Source: Paenibacillus endophyticus (GTDB lineage: Bacteria > Bacillota > Bacilli > Paenibacillales > Paenibacillaceae). Taken from it: 64,000 bases of DNA. Made by a program: the position numbers and the translations under genes. Shown piece after piece: positions 35,182-43,209 of this stretch. The stretch lies in contig NZ_JACHXW010000018.1 in the NCBI RefSeq assembly GCF_014192395.1, positions 19,155-83,154 of the forward strand. Reading direction: 5' to 3'. Numbering within the stretch: position 1 is the first letter of the stretch; each line of letters opens with the position of its first letter. The notes under the pieces were generated by a model. It searched no databases and was not told the DNA's origin. It worked only from the letters and a program-made list of their open reading frames with translations.

Positions 35182-36327
35182 ATGAGAACAATACCTGCGT
35201 TCAAAAGGCAAAAGCCGGAAACCCTTCGTCCCAAGAAAAACACAGATGCCAATTACAGCTCGCAATGGCGGCTCATGTATCTCAGATTTAAAAAGCATAA
35301 ATTAGCGCAAATCAGCTTGTTTATATTGGCGCTGCTTTATACGGTTGCGCTGTTTGCGCAATTCATCGCTCCGTACGGTCTGCAAAGCTACGATAGCAAA
35401 TATGTGAATGTGCCACCAATGGGGTTTAAATTTATAGACGCGGACGGTAAGTTTCATATCAAGCCATTCGTGTATGAGCTGAAATCGACGCGCGACCCGG
35501 AAACGATGCGGAAAATATTTGTGCCAGATACGGAAAAGCGGCATTCCCTCCAATTTTTCGTCAAGGGAGAGGAATATAAGTTTCTAGGATTAATCAAGAC
35601 ATCGACCCATTTAATCGGTGTAAAAGAGCCGGGACGCGTATTCCTGCTAGGCACGGACGGCATGGGCAGGGATTTATTTTCCCGTATTATTCTAGGAAGC
35701 CAAATCTCGCTTAGCATCCCGCTCGTCGGCGTAGGCATCAGCTTGGTGATTGGCTTGATCATCGGCGGCATTTCCGGCTATTTCGGCGGCTGGCTCGATT
35801 CAATTATCCAACGGGTAATTGAGATCATTCGATCCTTTCCTACGCTTCCGCTATGGATGGCTTTATCCGCCGCCATACCGCCGCGAATACCTGTCGTTAC
35901 TATGTATTTGTACATTGTCATTATCTTCGCCTTTATTGGCTGGACCGATCTGGCGAGGGTAGTCAGAGGCAAGTTTATCTCGCTTAAAAACGAGGATTAC
36001 GTGATAGCCGCAAAAATTGCAGGCGTAGGCAGTACGAAAATTATCATCAAGCATTTGCTGCCCGGCTTTATCAGCTACCTTGTGGTGGCGACGACGCTTG
36101 CCATTCCCGGCATGATCCTTGCCGAAACGGCGATGAGCTTTCTGGGACTCGGTATCCGATCTCCCGCAACGAGCTGGGGCGTATTGCTGCAAGAAGCCCA
36201 GAAGATCGAAAATGTCGCATTGTATCCGTGGAAGCTGTTTCCGCTGGGAATCGTCATTCTAACGGTGTTAACCTACAATTTCCTTGGCGACGGATTGCGC
36301 GATGCCGCAGATCCCTACAAAAAATAA
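35182..36327 (+). CDS. ABC transporter permease, DppC/OppC type
   Basis: A protein of 381 residues. The first transmembrane helix (ISLFILALLYTVALFAQFIAP) is followed by an extracytoplasmic insert of about 110 residues. The core then starts with GTDGMGRDLFSRIILG and contains the EAA motif (KNEDYVIAAKIAGVGSTKII). The insert is longer than usual for DppC. The gene starts five bases after the previous stop. Confidence 0.9.
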   Translation: MRTIPAFKRQKPETLRPKKNTDANYSSQWRLMYLRFKKHKLAQISLFILALLYTVALFAQFIAPYGLQSYDSKYVNVPPMGFKFIDADGKFHIKPFVYELKSTRDPETMRKIFVPDTEKRHSLQFFVKGEEYKFLGLIKTSTHLIGVKEPGRVFLLGTDGMGRDLFSRIILGSQISLSIPLVGVGISLVIGLIIGGISGYFGGWLDSIIQRVIEIIRSFPTLPLWMALSAAIPPRIPVVTMYLYIVIIFAFIGWTDLARVVRGKFISLKNEDYVIAAKIAGVGSTKIIIKHLLPGFISYLVVATTLAIPGMILAETAMSFLGLGIRSPATSWGVLLQEAQKIENVALYPWKLFPLGIVILTVLTYNFLGDGLRDAADPYKK

Positions 36328-36359
36328 GCGATTAAATAAAAGGCAAGCGAGGGGATAGC

Positions 36360-37403
36360 ATGACGGCTCAAGCTGCTCAGACCGGGCAACCTTTATTGTC
36401 CGTACAAAACCTTAATATTCAAATCAAGATGGACAATGGGATTATGAACGCGGTAGACGGGGTCGATTTCGAGATTCATAAAGGCAAAACCTTAGGCCTA
36501 GTTGGAGAGTCGGGCTGCGGAAAAAGCCTTACGAGCCGCGCGATTATTAGCATCAACCCGAAAGAATGCGAAACGACCGGGGACATCGTCTACCATTCGG
36601 ATTCGGAAGCTTCGCTCAATCGGCTGAACCTGCTGTCGCTTCATCCAAACGGCAAGCAAATCCGTTCGATTCGGGGACGGAAGATCGCTATGATCTTCCA
36701 AGAGCCGATGACCGCGTTCTCGCCGATGTACACAATCGGGAACCAACTGATGGAAGCGATCCGAATCCATCGCACAAAAAACAAAAAAGAAGCGAAAAAA
36801 ATAGCGCTGGAAATGCTCGCAAAAGTCGGCATATCCGATCAAGAAAAGCGATTCGATCAATACCCGCATGAGTTCTCAGGCGGAATGCGCCAGCGGGCGA
36901 TGATCTCGATGGCCTTATCGTGCAACCCGGAAATTTTAATTGCCGACGAGCCGACGACAGCACTTGACGTAACGATCCAGGCACAAGTGCTGGAGCTGAT
37001 GAAAAAGCTGCAGTCCGAGTTCGGCATGGCGATTCTGCTCGTCACGCATGATCTGGGCATTATCGCTCAAATGTGCGACGAGGTTGCCGTCATGTATTTG
37101 GGGAAAATCGTCGAACAGGCACCCGTCAAAGAGATTTTCGCTAATGCGAAGCACCCATATACGAAAGGGTTGCTGAAGTCGATGCCCCGACTGGGCGGCG
37201 ACAAGACCAAGCGGCTGGATTCCATTGAAGGAACGGTTCCGATTCCGATCAATATGCCGCCGATGTGCGGGTTCTATGACCGCTGCAGCGATCGGATTGA
37301 AGGCGTTTGCAATACAAACGCTGTACCGAAGACCCGGATTACGGACCAGCATTCCGTCCGATGCTTCCTGTACTCGGACCGTCAAGAAGGAGCAGCGCAA
37401 TGA
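36360..37403 (+). CDS. ABC transporter ATP-binding protein, DppD/OppD type
   Basis: A protein of 347 residues. Walker A is GESGCGKS, the signature is FSGGMRQR, and Walker B is ILIADEPTTALD. The C-terminal CGFYDRCSDRIEGVC region is the family oligopeptide-transporter tail with Cys residues. The stop overlaps the next gene (ATGA). Confidence 0.92.
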   Translation: MTAQAAQTGQPLLSVQNLNIQIKMDNGIMNAVDGVDFEIHKGKTLGLVGESGCGKSLTSRAIISINPKECETTGDIVYHSDSEASLNRLNLLSLHPNGKQIRSIRGRKIAMIFQEPMTAFSPMYTIGNQLMEAIRIHRTKNKKEAKKIALEMLAKVGISDQEKRFDQYPHEFSGGMRQRAMISMALSCNPEILIADEPTTALDVTIQAQVLELMKKLQSEFGMAILLVTHDLGIIAQMCDEVAVMYLGKIVEQAPVKEIFANAKHPYTKGLLKSMPRLGGDKTKRLDSIEGTVPIPINMPPMCGFYDRCSDRIEGVCNTNAVPKTRITDQHSVRCFLYSDRQEGAAQ

Positions 37404-38437
37404 CCAAGCCTAAGCCTATTTTAGATGTCATCGATATGAATAAGGATTTTCAAGTGAAATCCAAAACCGCGCTTTTCCGAAAGCCTGCTTCTGTTCAGGT
37501 GCTTAATCAGATCTCCTTCGAGCTAATCGAGGGAGAGACGCTCAGCATCGTCGGAGAATCCGGCTGCGGCAAGACTACGCTTGGCCGCTGCATCGTAAGG
37601 GGGATGGACGCCTCCTCTGGCCAAGTCATCTACCATACGGAGGATGGGCAGCAAATCGATTTTTTGAAGCTGAAGGGCAAGGGCTCCAAAACCTATCGAA
37701 GAGAAATCCAAATGATATTCCAGGATCCTTACTCCTCGCTTAGTCCGCGAATGAGCGTATTCGATATCATATCCGAGCCGCTTATCGCTAATTTCAAGCT
37801 GAGCAAAGCGGAAGTTGAAGAGAAGGTGACGTTAATTGCGGAGAAAACGGGCTTGAATGTGAGCTACTTAAGACGTTATCCGCATGCGTTCTCCGGCGGA
37901 CAAAGGCAGCGGATTGCCATCGCCAGAGCGCTTATTACGCAGCCTCGGTTAATCGTATGCGATGAGGCAGTATCCGCCTTGGACGTATCCATCCAGGCGC
38001 AAATCATCAATCTGCTCAAGGATTTACAGGAGCAGTTCCGCATTACGTACATTTTCATCTCGCATGATCTTTCCATCGTGCAGAACATATCCGACCGGGT
38101 AGCCGTCATGCATTTAGGCAGAATCGTAGAGCTAGCCGCCAGCGAATCGCTGTTCGGCCAGCCGAGGCATCCTTATACGGAAGCGCTGATGTCAGCCGTT
38201 CCGCAGCCCGACCCGGAGCTGAAGAAGAACCGAATCATATTGGAGGGTGAAGTCCCGAATCCGGCTAATCCGCCAAGCGGCTGCCATTTCCATCCAAGAT
38301 GCGCATATCGTACTGAAAAATGCGTGAAAGAAGTTCCCGAGCTGCGCGAAGTAGGCTATAATCATTTCACAGCATGTCATTACGCGGAGGAATTGAAGCT
38401 GAAAGGCGTTCACAACGAGCTTGCAGACGAGGCTTGA
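37400..38437 (+). CDS. ABC transporter ATP-binding protein, DppF/OppF type
   Basis: A protein of 345 residues. Walker A is GESGCGKT, the signature is FSGGQRQR, and Walker B is LIVCDEAVSALD, with Ala-Val where Pro-Thr is more usual. The ATG at 37400 overlaps the upstream stop. The C-terminal CHFHPRCAYRTEKC motif is typical of this subunit. It completes a five-gene importer. Confidence 0.92.
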   Translation: MTKPKPILDVIDMNKDFQVKSKTALFRKPASVQVLNQISFELIEGETLSIVGESGCGKTTLGRCIVRGMDASSGQVIYHTEDGQQIDFLKLKGKGSKTYRREIQMIFQDPYSSLSPRMSVFDIISEPLIANFKLSKAEVEEKVTLIAEKTGLNVSYLRRYPHAFSGGQRQRIAIARALITQPRLIVCDEAVSALDVSIQAQIINLLKDLQEQFRITYIFISHDLSIVQNISDRVAVMHLGRIVELAASESLFGQPRHPYTEALMSAVPQPDPELKKNRIILEGEVPNPANPPSGCHFHPRCAYRTEKCVKEVPELREVGYNHFTACHYAEELKLKGVHNELADEA

Positions 38438-38494
38438 CTCTGACGGCTTGCGGGGACGAGGTTTAGCATGCTTTGAGAGGATGTTCAGGCAAAA

Positions 38495-39547
38495 ATGGCA
38501 AAAATCGATGATGTCGCTCGTCTTGCGGGCGTCTCAAAAGGTACGGTTTCCAATGTGTTCAGCCAGAAAAGACGAACCAGCAAATCGGTTACTGAAAAGG
38601 TGCTGCGCGTATCTCGGGAATTAAATTACGTTCCAAACCATATTGCAAGAAGCCTGGTCACCAAAAAAACGATGGCGATCGGGCTTACGATACCGCACGG
38701 TAATTTCTTCTTCAGCGTCTTTCATAACCAATTTATTAATGGCGTCGTTCTGGAGGCTTCCATCTATGGCTATCGAGTCCTATTGGACATGATTCCGATC
38801 GAGGAGGTCAAAACGCCGTCGCTAGCAAGCTATCCGATCGACGGGGCTATCGTCCTTGGACCGATGGAACAGGATGAACGGATCAATCTGCTGCATCAAA
38901 ATCAGGTGCCGTTCGTCACGGTCGGCCAAATCATCAACGACGGCCTGCATGAAGCGACAACAGTAAACAACGATAACAACAGGATTATTTTGGATATTTG
39001 CGACTATTTGACCGGCTTCGGACATCGTAATCTCATGTTCCTTAATGCAGGAAAACATATGACGGTATCCATTGAGCGAACAAAAGCGTTTGCACAAGCA
39101 ATGCAGAAGCATCAGATTGAGCTGCAGCCGCATATGGTACATTATAAGCCTGACATTCACTCCGATGAATATATGACTTATGGCTATGATGAGACTGTCC
39201 GCATGCTAGGCGAACGGAAAGAAAAGGTAACGGCCATCATCGCCGATGATGACCGCACGGCATTCAGTGTATTGAATGCCATCAATGAGCTAGGCTTGAG
39301 CGTACCCGAGGATATTTCGCTATTCGTCATATGCGGCGATTTATCGATGATGCACCAAGTTACACCATCCCTAACGGGCATGGATCTTCAGCCATCGGAG
39401 CTTGGGTCGCAATCGGTCAAACAGCTGATGCATAAGCTCGGCGTGCTTGAAGGCGGTTATCCGAACCACGTAACGGTAAGCAGCAAAATTATTGAACGAA
39501 GCTCTTGTTCGCCGGTTTTCGGTGGAAACGAGAGTGTTTCTAAGTAA
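38495..39547 (+). CDS. LacI family transcriptional regulator
   Basis: A protein of 350 residues. The N-terminal helix-turn-helix and hinge (KIDDVARLAGVSKGTVSNVF, then LNYVPNHIARSLVTKK) are followed by a periplasmic-binding-protein-like ligand domain. It is the best candidate to bind the three TTAAACCGGTTTAA sites at 27936, 31972 and 32036. It follows the ATPase gene by 57 bases and probably belongs to the importer operon, giving autoregulation. GAGAGGA lies upstream of the ATG. Confidence 0.9.
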   Translation: MAKIDDVARLAGVSKGTVSNVFSQKRRTSKSVTEKVLRVSRELNYVPNHIARSLVTKKTMAIGLTIPHGNFFFSVFHNQFINGVVLEASIYGYRVLLDMIPIEEVKTPSLASYPIDGAIVLGPMEQDERINLLHQNQVPFVTVGQIINDGLHEATTVNNDNNRIILDICDYLTGFGHRNLMFLNAGKHMTVSIERTKAFAQAMQKHQIELQPHMVHYKPDIHSDEYMTYGYDETVRMLGERKEKVTAIIADDDRTAFSVLNAINELGLSVPEDISLFVICGDLSMMHQVTPSLTGMDLQPSELGSQSVKQLMHKLGVLEGGYPNHVTVSSKIIERSSCSPVFGGNESVSK

Positions 39548-39560
39548 ATGAGGCGGGTTA

Positions 39561-40064
39561 ATGACACAGTTTATTTCAGTTATTGTTCATTTTTTTACGG
39601 AATTTGAAATGTATTTCCGCATTCTAATTAGCGCCATCCTGGGGCTGCTGATTGGGTTCGACCGTACGCACAAGAACAAGCCTGCGGGCGTGAAGACGTA
39701 TACGTTCGTGACGGTCGCATCTGCACTCATCACGATCGTGTCGATTGAGAGCGTGGCGAGATACGGACATATGAATGAGCGAACGATGATGGACCCGATG
39801 CGCTTGACCGCTCAGATTGTTTCTGGCCTTGGTTTTTTAGGTGCGGGACTCATTATGAAAACAGGCTTCGAAGTGAAGGGGCTGACTTCAGCGGCGATGA
39901 TTTTATTCGCTGGAGGGGTTGGAATCGGCATCGGGGCAGGTTTCTACGGCATCGTCATTTTCACGATCGCTACCGCTTTTTTCTTTATTCGTGTAGGCGG
40001 TTGGATCGAGAAGAAGGAGCATGATCGGCTTCATGCCAAAGACGATATCGACTTGTCGGCATAA
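39561..40064 (+). CDS. MgtC/SapB family membrane protein
   Basis: A protein of 167 residues with about four to five membrane helices. The family blocks ILISAILGLLIGFDRTHKNK, PMRLTAQIVSGLGFLGAGLI and VKGLTSAAMI are clear. MgtC-like proteins are linked to growth in low magnesium and to control of membrane ATPase. Its place next to the sugar regulon looks incidental. A hairpin follows. Confidence 0.88.
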   Translation: MTQFISVIVHFFTEFEMYFRILISAILGLLIGFDRTHKNKPAGVKTYTFVTVASALITIVSIESVARYGHMNERTMMDPMRLTAQIVSGLGFLGAGLIMKTGFEVKGLTSAAMILFAGGVGIGIGAGFYGIVIFTIATAFFFIRVGGWIEKKEHDRLHAKDDIDLSA

Positions 40065-40111
40065 AGAGGAGCATCAATTGCATGGTTAGAAGGTTCTACT
40101 TGGAACCGATG

Positions 40112-40165
40112 AATCCCGATTACAAAATACGCGCATGCCGCGCCATTTTGTAATCGGGATTTCCA
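40112..40165 (+). terminator. terminator after the MgtC-like gene
   Basis: AATCCCGATTACAAAAT at 40112 pairs with its exact complement at 40145, with a GC-rich inner loop, then TTTCC. Confidence 0.7.
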
Positions 40166-40234
40166 TATTAAACAGATCCAAGCGCAGATCTGTTACGCAA
40201 ACTCTCGCTTATGGGTCGCAAGGAGAGAGCTAGA

Positions 40235-40486
40235 ATGCTTTATGATTTACGAGGTGAAGAACATATGTCACCTATTGTGGGAATTTTATATTCCGCTGTA
40301 AAAGAGAACAGCCAACGACTGCATCTAATCACGGAGGGCATGTCACAGAAAGAAGTGGATTACAAGGGCCCTAATCATAATTTTAATAGTACTGCCCAGT
40401 TAATTAAACATATCATGTATGTGGATCTGAATTGGGCTTATAGAATGAAAGGACAACCACTTTCTCATTCTTTGATAGAACAATAG
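40235..40486 (+). pseudogene. truncated DinB-like protein
   Basis: An 83-residue frame beginning MLYDLRGEEHMSP with AAGGAGAG upstream. The segment LHLITEGMSQKEVDYKG, then FNSTAQLIKHIMYVDLNWAY, matches the first half of DinB/YfiT-type four-helix proteins, including the metal-ligand His. Such proteins are usually about 150-170 residues, and this one stops after SLIEQ. The second half is missing, so it is probably a remnant. Confidence 0.6.
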
Positions 40487-40503
40487 CATAATGGAATAAC
40501 GGA

Positions 40504-40549
40504 TAGCGCCACAGGCTTTACGCTTGTGGCGCTAATTTTCGTTTTTTTT
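40504..40549 (+). terminator. terminator after the DinB remnant
   Basis: AGCGCCACA pairs with TGTGGCGCT, followed by AATTTTCG and eight T. Confidence 0.85.
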
Positions 40550-40706
40550 GCCAAGCATAATAATTTAGAAAAACGTTGGATTGCATTCATTAACCTGAAC
40601 ATTCAAAATATGAGTCTAATAGGGGGCTTCCTTTCTGATAACAACATCATTTATCATAGAAAAGAACATATTTATAAGGATTTGAATCGCAAACCCGTAT
40701 TTTAAG

Positions 40707-40720
40707 TAACTTTAAAGTTA
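40707..40720. promoter_or_regulatory. perfect palindrome TAACTTTAAAGTTA
   Basis: A 14-base perfect palindrome in the 400-base gap before GH172. It is a possible operator. I see no gene in 40550-40953. Confidence 0.3.
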
Positions 40721-40872
40721 ATATCTAATTCACGACTCCCGCCCATAATAGGAAGGTGATGCCGAATAAAATGACGTTCTCTTATTGTGAGGGAACAATG
40801 GGAAGAGTGGTTTGAATCGTTGGCTGTCGACGCTCGGTCGTTAACGGAAATATAAGGATCCGACCGAAAATA

Positions 40873-40886
40873 TGGTTACGCTTACA
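40873..40886 (-). promoter_or_regulatory. cre-like site upstream of GH172
   Basis: On the minus strand TGTAAGCGTAACCA matches the cre consensus at 13 of 14 positions. It lies 68 bases before the GH172 start. Confidence 0.4.
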
Positions 40887-40953
40887 TGATTGACTGAGAA
40901 GAGAGTACAAGCGAATGACCGTTGGTAAAAAAACAAACCTGGAGGAATAGAAG

Positions 40954-42033
40954 ATGAGTCAATTTAACGGATTAGGAATGGGGCTAGGCAATTTGGCGCG
41001 TGTATCGAATGCGCTGACAAGATCGATTTCGCCTGAAAACTTCACGGGCGAGAAAGGGAAAGGGGCTATGGCTACCGATGGTACGGGGGCGCAAGCGGCT
41101 CGTGATCTAGGCGTAGGCTGGAAGGTTTCTCCGTCCGTGAAAATTGAAGGTAATTCTGAATTTACGATGGCAGAAATGGACGGTCCAGGCGTGATCCAGA
41201 ACATTTGGCTAACCTGTCCGCATCAATCGGTTCGCTCTCTTATTTTCAAAATATATTGGGATGATGAAACGGATCCTTCCGTATACGTGCCGGTTGGCGA
41301 TTTCTTCTGCAACGGCTGGGGCGAGCGGGCGCTGGTTAATGCTCTTCCGATTGCTGTGAACCCAGCAGGCGGCTTCAATAGCTATTGGGAAATGCCGTTC
41401 CGCAAAAAAGCGCGAATCGTTATGGCTAATATTTCACATGAAGCGACGCAGCTCTATTACCAAATCAATTATACGTTGACGGAGGTGCCAGGCGATATGG
41501 CGTATTTCCACGCACAGTGGCGCCGCAGCAATCCAGTTCCGTATAAGGACGTTCATACGATCGTTGACGGCATCAAGGGGAAAGGCCATTATGTTGGCAC
41601 ATACCTTGCCTGGCAAGTAAATAGCAATAACTGGTGGGGCGAGGGCGAACTGAAATTTTTCATGGACGGCGACAAGGAATACCCAACCATCTGCGGAACA
41701 GGTACGGAAGATTATTTCGGTGGCGCTTGGAACTGGGATATGAACGGACAATATGTGACGTATTCGACCGCGTTTCTTGGCATGCATCAAGCGATTAAGC
41801 CAGATGGGTTGTACAAAGCCAATCAACGCTTCGGGATGTACCGGTTCCATGTCATGGATCCGATACGTTTTGATGAGGATCTGAAAGTAACGGTACAGGC
41901 GCTTGGCTGGCGCTCCCACGGCCGGTATTTACCGCTCCAGGATGATATTGCATCCGTCGCGTACTGGTACCAGCTGGAGCCTCATTCGTCACATCCGATC
42001 ATGCCGGGCATTGATGAGCTCGAAATCATTTAA
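40954..42033 (+). CDS. DUF2961 / glycoside hydrolase family 172 protein
   Basis: A protein of 359 residues, the usual single-unit length. The jelly-roll core shows GPGVIQNIWLTCPHQSVRSL with a following IYWDDE and the conserved ICGTGTEDYFGGAWNW, which carries the acidic active-site residues. Characterised GH172 members act on difructose dianhydrides and alpha-D-arabino- or fructofuranosides and assemble as trimers or hexamers. No signal peptide, so it is cytoplasmic. GGAGGAAT precedes the ATG. A cre-like site lies upstream. Confidence 0.88.
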   Translation: MSQFNGLGMGLGNLARVSNALTRSISPENFTGEKGKGAMATDGTGAQAARDLGVGWKVSPSVKIEGNSEFTMAEMDGPGVIQNIWLTCPHQSVRSLIFKIYWDDETDPSVYVPVGDFFCNGWGERALVNALPIAVNPAGGFNSYWEMPFRKKARIVMANISHEATQLYYQINYTLTEVPGDMAYFHAQWRRSNPVPYKDVHTIVDGIKGKGHYVGTYLAWQVNSNNWWGEGELKFFMDGDKEYPTICGTGTEDYFGGAWNWDMNGQYVTYSTAFLGMHQAIKPDGLYKANQRFGMYRFHVMDPIRFDEDLKVTVQALGWRSHGRYLPLQDDIASVAYWYQLEPHSSHPIMPGIDELEII

Positions 42034-42034
42034 T

Positions 42035-42075
42035 AATCGCCCCGTTTCCTTATATGGAAGCGGGGCGATTGTTGT
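42035..42075 (+). terminator. terminator after GH172
   Basis: AATCGCCCCG and TTCC pair with GGAA and CGGGGCGATT, followed by GTTGT. Confidence 0.85.
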
Positions 42076-42189
42076 GCATGGCTGTTTCATTGTCTTTCAT
42101 AACCTTTGCGTGTAGGCATTTCCTAATTGTTCGCTCAACATCATTCGCTAGATATCCTGTCAGAGGACTCGTCTAGATTGTTGACCAAA

Positions 42190-42201
42190 CGAATATATTC
42201 G
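42190..42201. promoter_or_regulatory. palindrome CGAATATATTCG before the NAS-like gene
   Basis: A perfect 12-base palindrome just after a TTGACC (-35-like) at 42181 and 42 bases before the ATG. It could be an operator. No Fur box is visible here. Confidence 0.35.
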
Positions 42202-42242
42202 AAGAGAGAACGAGGATGTTGAATGAAGGAGGAATTAGGCAA

Positions 42243-43142
42243 ATGGATATTTTTCCTACCGCTGCCGCTATACAATCTACAAGTCCTATCCCAAGCATGC
42301 AAAAGGTAGATGACTTTATCGCGTTTATTCGCGAGCTAAATGAACTTCTTCACATCGAAGAAGATCTCTCTCCTGCCAATCAACGGGTGACGAGCATGAT
42401 TAGGCGCCTTTCACAGCAATTGCGCGCCTATTACTCGCCCGAGGAGGTAAAGGCGGTTCTAAGCCATGAATATATGGTTTACAACCAACGCTTGCTGCAG
42501 GATAAATTGTCAAAAGCCGAGTTTCAAGTCGAGCTGGCTGATTCTCAAACGTTTTGCAGCCCGGGAGATTCCGTTATGGATATCGTTACACGGTTGCCTT
42601 ATTGGTCGATCTATTTGGCCTTGGTTACCGAGGAGCTGTCCATGCTAAGGCAGTTGATTCAGGAAGGCGGTCAGCTGGAGCATTCGCCGATAGTGTTTAT
42701 TGGCAGCGGGCCGATGCCGATAAGTCCGATTATGATTCATCTATTCCATGGCGTGGAGGTCATTTGTCTCGAAATCGATGCTGTGGCTTGCGATGCCTCC
42801 AGCTCTTTTCTCGAAAAAATGGGCTTAAATGCTAAAGTAAAGGTCATTATGGAGAATGGAGACGAGTTCGATTACGGCGCGTATAACCGGATTTTTGTCG
42901 CAAGTCTCGTAAAAAATAAACGGGCGGTGCTTGAACAAATCAATCGAACGGCCATGAACCCGCTTGTCGCTGTTCGTACGGCTGAGGGAATGAGGCAAAT
43001 TATGTATGAAGCGATTGATGAATCACAGCTGAATAAGCAAGGATGGCGGATTCTGGGAAGAACTAATCCAGATGGCCATTTAGTAATTAATTCCACTTTG
43101 TTTATGGACCGCCATATTAATCCTACCGGGTTGGGGCAATAG
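42243..43142 (+). CDS. nicotianamine synthase-like protein (CntL-type family)
   Basis: A protein of 299 residues. The centre carries the nicotianamine-synthase Rossmann motif VFIGSGPMPISPIMIHLFHG, then VICLEID with acidic SAM contact. Before it lies LPYWSIYLALVTEELSML, corresponding to the PYxxNY segment with the Glu of the active site, and after it VRTAEGMRQIMYEAID matches RSAxGxRxxxYP. The family transfers an aminobutyrate unit from S-adenosylmethionine to an amine to build metallophores such as nicotianamine, staphylopine and pseudopaline. The acceptor here is unknown. The ATG at 42243 follows AAGGAGG at 10-12 bases. No opine dehydrogenase (CntM) or His racemase (CntK) lies next to it; a LuxR regulator, an FAD monooxygenase and an iron-type importer follow. 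Confidence 0.8.
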   Translation: MDIFPTAAAIQSTSPIPSMQKVDDFIAFIRELNELLHIEEDLSPANQRVTSMIRRLSQQLRAYYSPEEVKAVLSHEYMVYNQRLLQDKLSKAEFQVELADSQTFCSPGDSVMDIVTRLPYWSIYLALVTEELSMLRQLIQEGGQLEHSPIVFIGSGPMPISPIMIHLFHGVEVICLEIDAVACDASSSFLEKMGLNAKVKVIMENGDEFDYGAYNRIFVASLVKNKRAVLEQINRTAMNPLVAVRTAEGMRQIMYEAIDESQLNKQGWRILGRTNPDGHLVINSTLFMDRHINPTGLGQ

Positions 43143-43209
43143 ATGGAGGAATATGATAGTCATTCCGTGAATACATCAATAAATGGAAAAAAAGAAAAGG
43201 TGACTGAGT

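Noticed and set aside
42076..42242. A Fur box before the NAS-like gene
   Set aside because: No segment resembles TGATAATNATTATCA; only the unrelated palindrome CGAATATATTCG is found.
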